Shown: positions 44,778 to 54,176, counted from the first letter of the stretch. The stretch is DNA of 64,000 nucleotides from an uncultured Acetobacteraceae bacterium (GCA_937873095.1 CALMVI010000156.1:1-64000); one strand, 5' to 3'. Program-made: numbers and translations. Notes: generated from the letters alone by a model not told the origin.

Positions 44778-47258
44778 CTAACCCACACCCCAGATCTCGT
44801 CGGCGTATTCCCGTATCGTCCGGTCGGATGAGAACCAGCCCATGCCCGCGATGTTGAGTATGCTCGTGCGCCACCAGCGCTCCGGCACACGCCACAATCC
44901 GGCAACCTCGTCCTGCTTGGCGAGGTAGCTGTCGAAATCGGCCATCACCATGAACACGTCCCTGTGCAGGATCGCGTCGATCAGGTCGCGGTAGCGGCCC
45001 GGCTCGTCAGGCGAGAAAACGCCGGATGCGATCGCCTGAACCGCCTGCTCCAGCGCAGGCGAGGCGGCAAGCGCTGCGTGGCCGGACAGGTCGCCTGAGC
45101 TGCGCGCGGCCACCTGGTCCGCGGTCAGGCCGAAGATGAAGATATTGTCGGCGCCGACGTGCTGGCGCAACTCCACGTTCGCGCCGTCCAGCGTGCCGAT
45201 GGTCAGCGCGCCGTTCAGCGCCAGCTTCATGTTGCCGGTGCCGGACGCCTCCAGGCCGGCCGTCGAGATCTGTTCGGACAGGTCGGCCGCGGGAACGATG
45301 TGCTCGGCCAGCGTCACGTTGTAGTTCGGCAGGAACACCACCTTGAGCTTTTCGCCGATGTTGGGGTCGCTGTTGATCACTTGCGCCACGTCGTGCGCCA
45401 GCCGGATGACCTGCTTGGCTACGCGGTAGCCGGGCGCCGCCTTGCCGGCGAAGATCTTTACCCTGGCCACGCGCTCGTTCGTGGGCTGCGCGCGGAAGGT
45501 GTTGTACAGCGCCACGGCGTGCAGGATATTGAGCAGCTGCCGCTTGTACTCGTGAACGCGCTTGATGTGCACGTCGAACATCGCGTCGGTGTCGACCGCG
45601 ATGCCGACGCGCTCGCGTATCAGCCTGGCCAGCGCCTGCTTGGCGACCAGCCGCTGGGCGGAGATGGCGTGCTGCAGTCCGCTGTCGTCGGCAAGGGCGG
45701 CCAGATCCGCAAGACGGTTCGGGTCGGTCAGCACCGCATCCCCCAGCCTGTCCACAAGGATGGCCGTGAGCGCCGGGTTGGCGCGGTGCAGCCACCGGCG
45801 GAAGGTGATGCCGTTGGTCTTGTTGCTGATGCGGCCGCCGTACAATCCGTGCAGGCCGGCAAACACGGTCTGCCGCATCAGCTCGGTGTGCAGCGTGGAC
45901 ACCCCGTTCACGGCATGGCTGCCGATGAAGGCCAGGTGCCCCATGCGCAGGCGACGGCCATGCGTCTCGTCGATCAGCGACAGCGCCGTCAACTGGGCGT
46001 CGGTCGCGTGGGCGTCCCGCTTGGCGGCCTCCAGGTGGTGGCCGTTCAGCTTGTAGACGATCTGCATGTGCCGCGGCAGAAGCCGCTCCAGCAGCGGCAC
46101 CGGCCACGTCTCCAGCGCTTCGGGCAGCAGCGTGTGGTTGGTGTAGCTGAACGTGGCGACAGTGATCCGCCACGCCTCGGCCCAGTCCAGCCCGTGATCG
46201 TCGACAAGCAGCCGCATCAGCTCGGCAATCGCAATCGCCGGGTGCGTGTCGTTCAGCTGGATGGCGGCGTGGTCGGGCAGGCTGGCGACGTCGCCGTATT
46301 CGGCGATGTGGCGCTTGACCAGATCCTGCAGCGATGCGGAGGCGAAGAAGAACTCCTGCCGCAGGCGCAGCTCCTGCCCGGCTTCGGAATCGTCGCCCGG
46401 GTACAGCACGCGCGAGACGGCCTCGATGCGCACGCGGTCGCGCAGCGCGCCGACATGGTCGCCGCGGTTGAACTGGTCCAGGTGCAGCGGCTCTGCCGCC
46501 CGCGCGGACCACAGGCGCAGCGTGTTCGCATGCGCCCCGCCCGCGCCCACCACGGGAATGTCGTAGGCGACGGCGGACAGCACCTCGCCAGGGTGCCAGG
46601 CGTAGCTCTGCCGTCCGGCGGCGTCGGTCAGCGCGGAAACCGAACCGCCGAACCCCACCAGGAAGGCCACCTGCGGCCGCACGAACTCCCAGGGGTTGCC
46701 GACCGACAGCCAGTCTTCGGGCAGTTCGCGCTGCACGCCGCCGGCGATCTCCTGCCGGAACAGCCCATGTTCGTATCGTATGCCGTAGCCGAAGGCAGGG
46801 ATGCCCAGAGAGGCCATGCTGTCCATGAAGCACGCGGCCAGCCTGCCCAGCCCGCCATTGCCGAGCGCTGCATCCGGCTCCTCGTTGCGCAGCAGCTCGA
46901 TGTCGGCGCCGAGCGACGCCAGCGCCTCGCGCATCGGCTCCAGCAGGCCGAGGTTGCCTGCGGTATCGGCGAACAGCCGGCCGATCAGGAATTCGAGCGA
47001 CAGGTAATAGACGCGCTTGGTTCCGCCCGCCCCCGGGCGCGTCGAGGGCAGCCAGCGCTCGACGACGAAGTCGCGGATCGTATGCGCCGCCGCCACGAAC
47101 CAGTCGCGCCGGCTGGCGTTTTCCGGCGCGCGCCCGACCTCGTAGGTCAGCTTGTCCAGGATGCGTGCGCGCAGCGCGGCCAGGTCGCGGCCCGCATCGG
47201 ATGTCTGCCCTGGGTGGATCGATGCAAGGCGGCCGGCGGCTATATCGTCCACGTGCAA
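44778..47258 (-). CDS. glgP: Glycogen/maltodextrin phosphorylase
   Basis: An 826 aa GT35 phosphorylase releasing glucose-1-phosphate from glycogen. The PLP-lysine site is EASGTGNMKLALNGALTIGT near residue 670. Other marks are YYLSLEFLIGRLFADT, NGGLGRLAACFMDSMA and YGIRYEHGLFRQ in the N-terminal half. The ORF-track start is a TTG with AGAGGA just upstream; a GTG two codons later is an alternative. Together with glgC it covers both build-up and breakdown of glycogen. Confidence 0.94.
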   Translation of the reverse strand: MHVDDIAAGRLASIHPGQTSDAGRDLAALRARILDKLTYEVGRAPENASRRDWFVAAAHTIRDFVVERWLPSTRPGAGGTKRVYYLSLEFLIGRLFADTAGNLGLLEPMREALASLGADIELLRNEEPDAALGNGGLGRLAACFMDSMASLGIPAFGYGIRYEHGLFRQEIAGGVQRELPEDWLSVGNPWEFVRPQVAFLVGFGGSVSALTDAAGRQSYAWHPGEVLSAVAYDIPVVGAGGAHANTLRLWSARAAEPLHLDQFNRGDHVGALRDRVRIEAVSRVLYPGDDSEAGQELRLRQEFFFASASLQDLVKRHIAEYGDVASLPDHAAIQLNDTHPAIAIAELMRLLVDDHGLDWAEAWRITVATFSYTNHTLLPEALETWPVPLLERLLPRHMQIVYKLNGHHLEAAKRDAHATDAQLTALSLIDETHGRRLRMGHLAFIGSHAVNGVSTLHTELMRQTVFAGLHGLYGGRISNKTNGITFRRWLHRANPALTAILVDRLGDAVLTDPNRLADLAALADDSGLQHAISAQRLVAKQALARLIRERVGIAVDTDAMFDVHIKRVHEYKRQLLNILHAVALYNTFRAQPTNERVARVKIFAGKAAPGYRVAKQVIRLAHDVAQVINSDPNIGEKLKVVFLPNYNVTLAEHIVPAADLSEQISTAGLEASGTGNMKLALNGALTIGTLDGANVELRQHVGADNIFIFGLTADQVAARSSGDLSGHAALAASPALEQAVQAIASGVFSPDEPGRYRDLIDAILHRDVFMVMADFDSYLAKQDEVAGLWRVPERWWRTSILNIAGMGWFSSDRTIREYADEIWGVG

Positions 47259-47296
47259 ACGGGTCCTCTGCTGGCCAGAGCGGGTTCATGCCGACC

Positions 47297-47336
47297 GTGT
47301 CAGCCCGACCCGCTCACCCCTGGTGTGTCGAGCAGC
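47297..47336 (+). repeat. Dispersed repeat family B, copy 3
   Basis: CGTGTCAGCCCGACCCGCTCA followed by GTGTGTCGAGCAGCG, upstream of glgP. It shares a 19-base core with the copy at 15339 and, inverted, with the one near 29543. It lies between two divergently placed genes' ends and has no open frame. Confidence 0.65.
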
Positions 47337-47424
47337 GTGATGCTGCTGCTCTTGAACGGCACCCTTATACCGTTTCGACGGTCCGTCGTAGCGTAATGCA
47401 GCGCGCGGCCATGGGGTCGGGCCG

Positions 47425-49440
47425 CTACCTGCGCACGACCGGAAGGTCGATGAAGCTTCCGGTCGGTCCGGCGTCGAACACCTTGACCACGGCGCGGCGG
47501 TAATCGCCCGGCTTGGCGAAGAAGATATTCTTCACGTAGGTCTGCGGGTTGCGGTCGTACAGGGGAAACCAGCTCGACTGTATCTGCACCATCACCCGGT
47601 GGCCCGGCAGGAACACGTGGTTGGCGGTCGGCAGCGCAAGCCGCAGCATCTGGCGCTGGTCGGACGGCATCGGCGCCGGGTGGGCCGGATCGTTGCGGTA
47701 GCGTGCGCGAAGGATGTCGGCCGACACCATAAGCTGGTAGCCGCCGAGTGCTGCGCTCCTGCCCATCTCCTCGGGATACACGTCGATCAGCTTGAAGACA
47801 AAGTCGCCGTCGGTCCCGGTGGTGGACGCGGCGATGTTGGCGACCGGTTCGCCGCTGATCTTGAGCGGCGCGGTCAAGGGCGGCGAGGCGTAGCTCAGCA
47901 CGTCGGTCCGGCTGGCCACCTCGCGCTGGTCGCTGGTCAGCCAGGTCTGCCAGCTATGGGCGCCGTCATCCTCGATGTGGACCGGCCGGGGCAGATAGGG
48001 CACGGGCTTGGCGGGGTCGGCGGTGTAGCTGTCGAACCCCGGCACCGCGGGTGCTGCGGCCGACGTGCCGAGCCTGCCGCCCGGCTGCAGGAACATCGGT
48101 TCGTGGTCGATCCGGCATCCGTCGGCGCAGCCGGACGGCCAGGAGGCAAGCGATCGCCAGGCGTTCGTCCCCGTCTCGAACGCGGTGACGGGAGCCAGGC
48201 CGGGCGGCAACGGCTCGTCCTTCAGGAAATGGTCGAAGAACGGCTTGAGCAGCTCGCGGCGGAAATACGCCGCCGTGTCGCTGCCGAACGCGATCGGCCC
48301 GACGCTGAACCCGTCCAGACGCTCCTGGTGGTGGAACCACGGCCCGATCACCAGGTAGACCTTGCCGTCAGGGTCCTTCGGCTTGATCGCCTTGTAGACG
48401 GCGATGTTGCCGAAGATGTCCTCCTGGTCCCACAGGCTGTGGACCAGCATCGTCGGCACGCTGACGGGCTCGTTCTGCAGCAGCTTGTCGATCGCCTGGC
48501 CCTGCCAGAACGCGTCGTAGGACGGATGGCTCATCAGCTTGGCCGCAAACCCCACCTGGTCCAGGCCGTGCAGCCGCGCCATCTCGCCCGCCGACCCGGC
48601 GGCCAACCAGGTGTCGTAATCGTCGTAATGGTCCGACCACCATTTCACCGTGCTGCCCCGCGTCGCCTCCTGGTCGTGCGCATAGACGAGGCTGTCCTGG
48701 CGGAAGGCGCCGTTGTGGAACCAGTCGTCGCCGCGCCACCCGTCCACCATCGCGTTGATCGGCACCACCGCGCGCAACGCAGGATGCGGATGGAACAGCG
48801 CCATCAGGGTGGTGAAACCGTCATACGAGATGCCGAGCATGCCGACCCGGCCGTTGCTCTCTGGCGTGTGGTGCACCAGCCACTCGATCGTATCGTAGGT
48901 GTCTGTCGCGTGATCGACATCGGTCGGGTTCAGCGGGCCGCGCAGCGGGCGCGTCATCACGTAATCGCCCTCCGAGCCGTACTTGCCGCGCACGTCCTGG
49001 ATCACGCGTATGTAGTTGTCCCGGGTCACCAGCTCGTCGGCCACGTCGTGGTCGCCCATCACGGCGGACAGGTGCGCGCTGCTGGTGTCGCCAAAGCGCT
49101 GGTCCGCGCCATAGGGCGTGCGCGTGAGCAGGATCGGCGCGCGCTCGGCGCCGCGCGGGACGAAGATCACGGTGTGCAGGAGCACGCCGTCGCGCATGGG
49201 GATCATGGCTTCGCGTCGCGTGTAGTCGAACCTGTCCGTCCTGGGCGCAAACGCGCGCGCCAGCTCGCTGTCCAGCCTGGCGGGCGCGCCAGGTGCTGTG
49301 CCGGGTGTGGCTGTACCGGGTAAGGCGGGGCCGGTTGAGGCGGGGCCGGGCGAGGCGGGGCCGGGCGAAGCGGGCGGCGTCCCTGCCGCTCCTGCCAGCA
49401 CGGCGCAGCACAGCAGAACAAGGCGCAGGGAAGATGCCAT
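47425..49440 (-). CDS. CocE/NonD family (S15) hydrolase, exported
   Basis: A 671 aa alpha/beta hydrolase of the X-Pro dipeptidyl-peptidase / alpha-amino-acid ester hydrolase group. A signal peptide (MASSLRLVLLCCAVLAGAAG) is followed by a Pro/Gly/Ala repeat linker (PASPGPASPGPASTGPALPG). The nucleophile is in GMLGISYDGFTT near residue 201, and the oxyanion region includes LTRTPYG. A C-terminal jelly-roll domain ends the protein. The substrate is unknown: peptides, amino-acid esters or acylated compounds. The ATG at 49440 is used; the longer ORF is a shadow of the next gene. Confidence 0.88.
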   Translation of the reverse strand: MASSLRLVLLCCAVLAGAAGTPPASPGPASPGPASTGPALPGTATPGTAPGAPARLDSELARAFAPRTDRFDYTRREAMIPMRDGVLLHTVIFVPRGAERAPILLTRTPYGADQRFGDTSSAHLSAVMGDHDVADELVTRDNYIRVIQDVRGKYGSEGDYVMTRPLRGPLNPTDVDHATDTYDTIEWLVHHTPESNGRVGMLGISYDGFTTLMALFHPHPALRAVVPINAMVDGWRGDDWFHNGAFRQDSLVYAHDQEATRGSTVKWWSDHYDDYDTWLAAGSAGEMARLHGLDQVGFAAKLMSHPSYDAFWQGQAIDKLLQNEPVSVPTMLVHSLWDQEDIFGNIAVYKAIKPKDPDGKVYLVIGPWFHHQERLDGFSVGPIAFGSDTAAYFRRELLKPFFDHFLKDEPLPPGLAPVTAFETGTNAWRSLASWPSGCADGCRIDHEPMFLQPGGRLGTSAAAPAVPGFDSYTADPAKPVPYLPRPVHIEDDGAHSWQTWLTSDQREVASRTDVLSYASPPLTAPLKISGEPVANIAASTTGTDGDFVFKLIDVYPEEMGRSAALGGYQLMVSADILRARYRNDPAHPAPMPSDQRQMLRLALPTANHVFLPGHRVMVQIQSSWFPLYDRNPQTYVKNIFFAKPGDYRRAVVKVFDAGPTGSFIDLPVVRR

Positions 49441-49469
49441 CGTCGCTCCGGAAATCAGGCGTGGGCCGG

Positions 49470-49946
49470 TCAGGCGACCGGGTCGATCTCGAACATGCCG
49501 TCGATCTCCACCGGCGCGTCGAGCGGCAGGCTGGGCACGCCGACCGCCGCACGCGCATGCCGGCCGGCATCGCCGAAGATCTCCACCGCAAGGTCGGACG
49601 CGCCGTTGATCACCGCCGGATGGGCAGTGAACGTGGGCGTGCAGGCGACGAACCCGCCCAGGCGTACCACCCGCGCCACCCGGTCCAGGTCGCCGTCGCA
49701 TGCGGCGTTCACATGGGCCAGCATGTTCAGCAGGCACTGGCGGGCGGCGGCCAGCCCGTCTTCCTGGCTCACCTCCTGGCCAAGCTTGCCGGTCCAGCCG
49801 AGCCTGCCCGACACCATCGGCAGCTGGCCCGACACCACCACCAGGTTGCCGGTGACCACGTACGGCACGTAGGTCGCGACCGGCGGCTGCGCTGCCGGCA
49901 AGGACAGGCCCAGCGCCTCCAGGCGTGCGGCGATGCGTCCGGTCAT
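49470..49946 (-). CDS. RidA family protein
   Basis: A 158 aa Rid-superfamily protein that likely deaminates reactive enamine/imine intermediates. Its start MTGRIAARLEALGLSLPAAQ is typical of the longer RidA subgroup, followed by YVVTGNLVVVSGQLP. The C-terminal active-site region RHARAAVGVPSLPLDAPVEID carries the conserved Arg. It is 29 bases from the hydrolase gene on the same strand and may be co-transcribed. Confidence 0.88.
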   Translation of the reverse strand: MTGRIAARLEALGLSLPAAQPPVATYVPYVVTGNLVVVSGQLPMVSGRLGWTGKLGQEVSQEDGLAAARQCLLNMLAHVNAACDGDLDRVARVVRLGGFVACTPTFTAHPAVINGASDLAVEIFGDAGRHARAAVGVPSLPLDAPVEIDGMFEIDPVA

Positions 49947-50044
49947 GAGTGCCTCCGATGGCGTGCTGCGCGCTGCTTGCACCCGCCGCCCCTCGGCTGG
50001 CAAGCCAGCGCCCGTCCGGGGCCCGCCCCGCCAGCCGCGAGGCG

Positions 50045-50818
50045 TTATTTCTCGACGAACGCCTTTTCGATCACGTATTCGCCCTGCCGCGTATTGGTGC
50101 CCTCAACCCAGCCGCCCTGCTCGAACCAGGCGCCGTAATCGGCAAGCAGGCCGGGGCTGCCGCACAGCATCACGCGGTCATGCGCGCGCTCCACCGGGTC
50201 CAGGCCCAGATCGGCCTGCAGCTTGCCGCTGAACATCAGGTCGGTCACCCGGCCCTGGTGGATGAACGGCTCGCGGGTAACGGTCGGGTAGTAGACCAGC
50301 TTGTCGCGCGCGAACTCCCCCAGCAACTCGTGGGCGTGCAGCTCGCGCGTGATCTGCTCCTGATAGGCGAGCTCGCCAACCGTCCGGCAGCCATGCACCA
50401 GCACCACCCGCTCGAACGGCTCGTAGGTGTCGGGGTCCTTGATCAGGCTCATGAACGGTGCCAGGCCCGTGCCCGTGCCGAGCATGTACAGCGTGCGGCC
50501 GGGCAGCAGCGTCTCGGCGAGCAGGGTGCCCACAGGCTTGCGGCCGATCAGCACGGGATCGCCCGGCCGGATGTGCTGCAGGCGGGAGGTCAGCGGCCCG
50601 TCGGCCACCTTGATGCTGAGGAACTCCAGCGTCTCCTCCCAATGCCCGCTCACCATCGAATAGGCGCGCAACAGGGGACGGTCGTCGATCATCAGCCCGA
50701 TCATCGAGAACTGGCCGCTCTTGAAGCGGAACGTCGGGTCCCTGGTGCAGGTGAAGCTGAACAGGCTGTCCGTCCAGTGGTGAACGGCCAGGACTTTTTC
50801 TTCGTAGAACGCGGCCAT
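50045..50818 (-). CDS. fpr: Ferredoxin-NADP+ reductase
   Basis: A 257 aa bacterial FPR (subclass I) moving electrons between NADP(H) and ferredoxin or flavodoxin. The FAD site is RAYSMVS (about 51-57), the phosphate/NADP regions are GTGTGLAPFMSLI and VVLVHGCR, and the C-terminus ends YVIEKAFVEK, the typical extended tail. It stands alone, with the glycosyltransferase gene 24 bases upstream on the same strand. A role in oxidative-stress defence or Fe-S supply is usual for the family. Confidence 0.92.
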   Translation of the reverse strand: MAAFYEEKVLAVHHWTDSLFSFTCTRDPTFRFKSGQFSMIGLMIDDRPLLRAYSMVSGHWEETLEFLSIKVADGPLTSRLQHIRPGDPVLIGRKPVGTLLAETLLPGRTLYMLGTGTGLAPFMSLIKDPDTYEPFERVVLVHGCRTVGELAYQEQITRELHAHELLGEFARDKLVYYPTVTREPFIHQGRVTDLMFSGKLQADLGLDPVERAHDRVMLCGSPGLLADYGAWFEQGGWVEGTNTRQGEYVIEKAFVEK

Positions 50819-50842
50819 GAGGGGGCAGTCAGCTTTCAGCTA

Positions 50843-52051
50843 TCAATCGTCAGCGGCTGCAGGTGGGGGTGTCGTGCCCTGCAGCAAAGGCTTCAGGCGG
50901 TCAAGAATGCGGGCCAGGGATGCGTCCCAGCTGAACCGGGCGGCATGGGCGCGGCAGGCCTGCGCCAGCGCCGGGCCCTGGCGCCGCCGGCGGGCCAGCA
51001 TGTCGACGACCGCGCGCTGCAGGTCGGCCGCCGAGAGCGGGTCGAAATAGCCGCACACCTCCCCGCCCACCTCGGGGATGCTCGAACTCCACGAGGCGAC
51101 GCAGGGGGTGCCGGCCGAGAGGCTTTCCAGCACGGGAAGGCCGAAGCCCTCGAACAGCGAAGGATACAGGGTCGCCTCCGCACCGGCCAGCAGCAGGTAC
51201 TTGGTCTGGTCGGGCACGAAACCGGTGAACACGATGCGCCCGGACGCCCGCGCCGCCTCCAGCCCGTGCGGCAGGCTGTGCTGCTCCTCCAGCCAGCCCA
51301 TCTTGCCGGCGAACACGAAACGGTGGCTGTCCAGCAGCGCGGGCGCCCGCTCCAGCATGTCGAACACCAGGCTGACGTTCTTGCGCGGCTCGCGGGTGCC
51401 CAGGATCAGCAGGTAGGGCTCTGCACCCGCCGGCGACAGCGCGTTGCCCGCACGGACCGCATAGCCATCCGGCCAGGCCACCCCGTTATGGGCCACCATC
51501 ATCCGCCGGGCCTCCACGCCGAGATACGCGGCGAGGTCGTCGCGCGAGGCCGCCGATACCGCGACCACGAGGTCGTCGGAGGCGATGTCGGCCATCATCG
51601 CCTCCATGTGGTGGTCGACGTTTCCCTTGATGTGGAAGTAGGGCAGCACCAGCGTGGACAGGTCGTGGAACACGCTGCACTCGACGTCGAACAGCCGGCG
51701 CACCTGCTTGACCGAGGGGAACAGCCCGATGGTGCGCGCGGCCCCCGGCGTGCCGCGCGCCAGCACCGGCAGCAGGCCGGTGCGGGCGCGGCCGGACGCG
51801 ATCTCGCGCTTGAGGAACAGGCCGGTGTTGCGCCGCAGGGCATCGGCCACGGCGTCGCGGTGAACGACCGAAAGGTCGAGGAAGAAGCGCAGCCGGTCCC
51901 CCACGCCCGAGAGCAGGGCGGAGGCGAGCCCCGCCGCCACGACGGGGATGCCGGTCCATTGCCGCTCCAGCAACGGCGAGACGTCGAAATACAGCGTCGC
52001 GTCCTGGGCGTGCAGCGCCGCCGCGAAACGCTCGACCGCGTGCTGCCTCAC
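50843..52051 (-). CDS. Glycosyltransferase family 4 (GT-B)
   Basis: A 402 aa GT4-type transferase. The C-terminal nucleotide-sugar domain shows ILGTREPRKNVSLVFDMLE, FVFAGKMGWLEE and the E-x7-E region YPSLFEGFGLPVLESLSAGTPCVAS. The N-terminal acceptor domain includes VFHDLSTLVLPYFH. The GTG at 52051 overlaps the upstream gene's stop (GTGA), so the longer ORF in the track is partly shadow. It belongs to the surface-polysaccharide set running to 56.1 kb. Confidence 0.85.
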   Translation of the reverse strand: MRQHAVERFAAALHAQDATLYFDVSPLLERQWTGIPVVAAGLASALLSGVGDRLRFFLDLSVVHRDAVADALRRNTGLFLKREIASGRARTGLLPVLARGTPGAARTIGLFPSVKQVRRLFDVECSVFHDLSTLVLPYFHIKGNVDHHMEAMMADIASDDLVVAVSAASRDDLAAYLGVEARRMMVAHNGVAWPDGYAVRAGNALSPAGAEPYLLILGTREPRKNVSLVFDMLERAPALLDSHRFVFAGKMGWLEEQHSLPHGLEAARASGRIVFTGFVPDQTKYLLLAGAEATLYPSLFEGFGLPVLESLSAGTPCVASWSSSIPEVGGEVCGYFDPLSAADLQRAVVDMLARRRRQGPALAQACRAHAARFSWDASLARILDRLKPLLQGTTPPPAAADD

Positions 52052-53310
52052 GCCGTCGCTTCTGCCCGGGCGCGGGCCGGCCGCCGCGCGCGCGGCGGCG
52101 CCGGTGCTGCCGCCCTGGCTGCCGTCAGCTGCAGCAGCGTCGGCATCGCCCGCAGCGACGGCAGCCGCGCCGAGAAGGTCAGGGCGCCGCAGCGTGTCTG
52201 CGCGTCCACCCAGATCGCCTCGTCGGCCAGCAGGCGGTCGCCAGGCCCGGCGCTGCCCGACGGGTCGATCAGGATGGTCCTGATCCCGCAGGCCGCCAGC
52301 CTGGCCAGCGTCCACCAGTGCTCGGGGTCGTTGCCGTCCACCCAGGCGCAGCCGGCCAGGCTGCGCAGCAGCGCCGCCGCATCCATCGTGCCGACCCGGG
52401 CGAGGAAGATGCCGGCGAGCGCGCCCTCGGCGGCCGGCGCCGCGTCGCGCAGGGTGGCGATCAGCTGCCGGATGATGCCGGTCTGGCCGATATAGTTGAA
52501 CGGCAGCAGGACGATGCGGGGCATGTGCTCGGCCGCCGCGCCGCCCGGCGCGTGCAGCCGCGCCAGCCGGGCCAGCAACTCGGGCACGATGCTGCCGGGA
52601 TGGTCCATGTTCCACGGCAGCAGCACGACGGGCGCCTGGCCGATGCCGGCCATCAGTCGGCCGGTGCGCGACCGCACAGGCCCGGCCGCCCAGGCCAGCG
52701 AGCGGAACTCGGCAAGCGACACCAGGTCGAGGCCGGCATCGGCCCCGTTCTGATGCGCCCGGCGCGTCGGCGTGTCGGCCGGGATGTCGGCGGTGATGCA
52801 GGATTGCGGCAGCAGCGAGGCCGGGATCGCCTGTCCGCCGATCACCCTCGGGCGCAGCGCCTGGTCATAGACGAACAGCCGCCGGATGGACGCTGGCAGC
52901 ACCATGCCGGAGGCGAAGGGATGATGGCTGGCGGTCAGCGGCGGCGCCCCGCCCGCTTCTGCGATCACGCAGGCGTTGCGCACCCCTTTCAGCACGCGCG
53001 CGGCGCGGACGCTGCCGAACCGGAGGTGGACCAGGCGTTCCGCCCTGCCCGGCGCCGCCCCGGCGCGCGCCAGCGCGGCGCGAACGCTGCGCCGGTCCGG
53101 AAAAACCTCCGGCATCGGCGCGAAATACATCCGCCCCGCCAGGCCGCCGGCCGCCGCGACGAAGGCGAGCAGCTGCGACTCGCTGCCGAGAAGCACTTGC
53201 GGCAGGCACAACTCGCCCGCCGGCATCAGCGCGGCGGCGTGCCGGCGAAGCGGTCCTGGACAGCTGAGAATGAGGGCTGAGACGGCTTCCCAGCCGGGCA
53301 GGGCATCCAC
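52048..53310 (-). CDS. Unknown protein of polysaccharide cluster
   Basis: A 420 aa protein that I cannot assign to a family. It has no signal peptide or clear membrane helix. Noticeable segments are VVLLPWNMDHPGSIVPELLARL and RIVLLPFNYIGQTGIIRQLIATL, a Rossmann-like repeat pattern, and a C-terminal Arg/Ala/Pro-rich tail (PPRARRPARARAEATA). It is coupled to the GT4 gene by a GTGA overlap, so it probably acts in glycan synthesis or its control, perhaps as a GT-like domain. GTG start. Confidence 0.65.
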   Translation of the reverse strand: MDALPGWEAVSALILSCPGPLRRHAAALMPAGELCLPQVLLGSESQLLAFVAAAGGLAGRMYFAPMPEVFPDRRSVRAALARAGAAPGRAERLVHLRFGSVRAARVLKGVRNACVIAEAGGAPPLTASHHPFASGMVLPASIRRLFVYDQALRPRVIGGQAIPASLLPQSCITADIPADTPTRRAHQNGADAGLDLVSLAEFRSLAWAAGPVRSRTGRLMAGIGQAPVVLLPWNMDHPGSIVPELLARLARLHAPGGAAAEHMPRIVLLPFNYIGQTGIIRQLIATLRDAAPAAEGALAGIFLARVGTMDAAALLRSLAGCAWVDGNDPEHWWTLARLAACGIRTILIDPSGSAGPGDRLLADEAIWVDAQTRCGALTFSARLPSLRAMPTLLQLTAARAAAPAPPRARRPARARAEATA

Positions 53311-53369
53311 CAGGATCCTTCCACGCCCCGAGCGGTGAGGCGGACTTTCTCAAATCGGCCAGAGCAGAT

Positions 53370-53463
53370 CCCGATCAGACGGAATCGTCTGATCGGGTGA
53401 AGATGCTCGCAAACAGAAGCTAGAGCCTGTGGAGTGAACGCAAGTGAACGAAACATGCTCTAG
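53370..53463. repeat. Dispersed palindromic repeat, copy 2
   Basis: Palindrome CCCGATCAGACG-GAAT-CGTCTGATCGGG (53370-53397), then GATGCTCGCAAAC, AGCTAGAGCCTG, GAGTGAACG and CATGCTCTAG. It matches the element at 13507-13598 in order and spacing. Its right end overlaps the annotated GTG start of the following DUF4214-like gene. The repeat may therefore have replaced or displaced the original promoter and start. Confidence 0.8.
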
Positions 53464-54133
53464 AAGGATAAGGAGGCACAACCGGAAGCGGATTCCTACA
53501 CTGATCGAAGGCCACATCGAAACCGTGTCGCCCGACGGCGTGATGCATGGCTGGCTGCGCGACCGAAGCGCCGCCATGCCGTGCCACGTGCAAATCCTGC
53601 AGCACGGCGTCCTGCTCGCCGAAGCCATCGCCGGGACGTTCCGGGCGGACCTGCTGCGGGCGGGCCACGGTCACGGTCATTACGGCTTCCAGGCGCGGCT
53701 GCGCGAGACGCTTCCCCCCGGCCCGTGCAGCGTCAGCCTGCATCTGCCGCGCACCGGCATCGCCGCGTCGATGGCGATGACGGTGCCGCCCCTGCACCCG
53801 CCTCGGCCCAGGACGGTCGAGTCGCTCCTGGCCGCCGAGCCTGGATGGACCACCGCCGACCTGCTCGAGCGTCCGGCCTGCCTGGACATGGCCGCCAACC
53901 TGGCAGCGATGGGCGAGGCGCGCTTCGTGGACGGGCTGTTCCGCTTCGTGCTCGGGCGCTGGCCGTCCGGCGCCGAAAGCCGGCTGCATGCAGGCAGCCT
54001 GCGCGCCGGCCGGGTGACGCCGCACGCGCTGTTCGTCGACATGCTGTCGTCGCGCGAGCGTGCCGACATGGCGCCGGCGCTCGCCTCCCCGTATGACCCG
54101 GACTTCCCGTTCTCCGCCGAGGGCGTTCCTTGA
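53444..54133 (+). CDS. DUF4214-like protein of polysaccharide cluster
   Basis: A protein of up to 229 aa. The N-terminal part has the pattern GHIETVSPDGVMHGWLRDR...RADLLRAGHGHGHYGFQARL, seen as an accessory domain in glycan-synthesis proteins. The C-terminal part (FVDGLFRFVLGRWPSGAESR...RVTPHALFVDMLSSRERAD) resembles DUF4214. The start is uncertain. The GTG used here lies in a dispersed repeat, and a perfect AAGGAGG at 53470-53476 has only ATT (53492) or CTG in frame behind it. The true protein may be about 16 residues shorter with a rare start. Confidence 0.65.
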   Translation: MNETCSRRIRRHNRKRIPTLIEGHIETVSPDGVMHGWLRDRSAAMPCHVQILQHGVLLAEAIAGTFRADLLRAGHGHGHYGFQARLRETLPPGPCSVSLHLPRTGIAASMAMTVPPLHPPRPRTVESLLAAEPGWTTADLLERPACLDMAANLAAMGEARFVDGLFRFVLGRWPSGAESRLHAGSLRAGRVTPHALFVDMLSSRERADMAPALASPYDPDFPFSAEGVP

Positions 54134-54176
54134 CCCATGATCCTGCACGACGCCGTGCGACGAGCGCCCTGACCCG

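Noticed and set aside
45159-47396. 745 aa plus-strand ORF over glgP
   Set aside because: Antisense shadow; glgP on the other strand has a full set of motifs.
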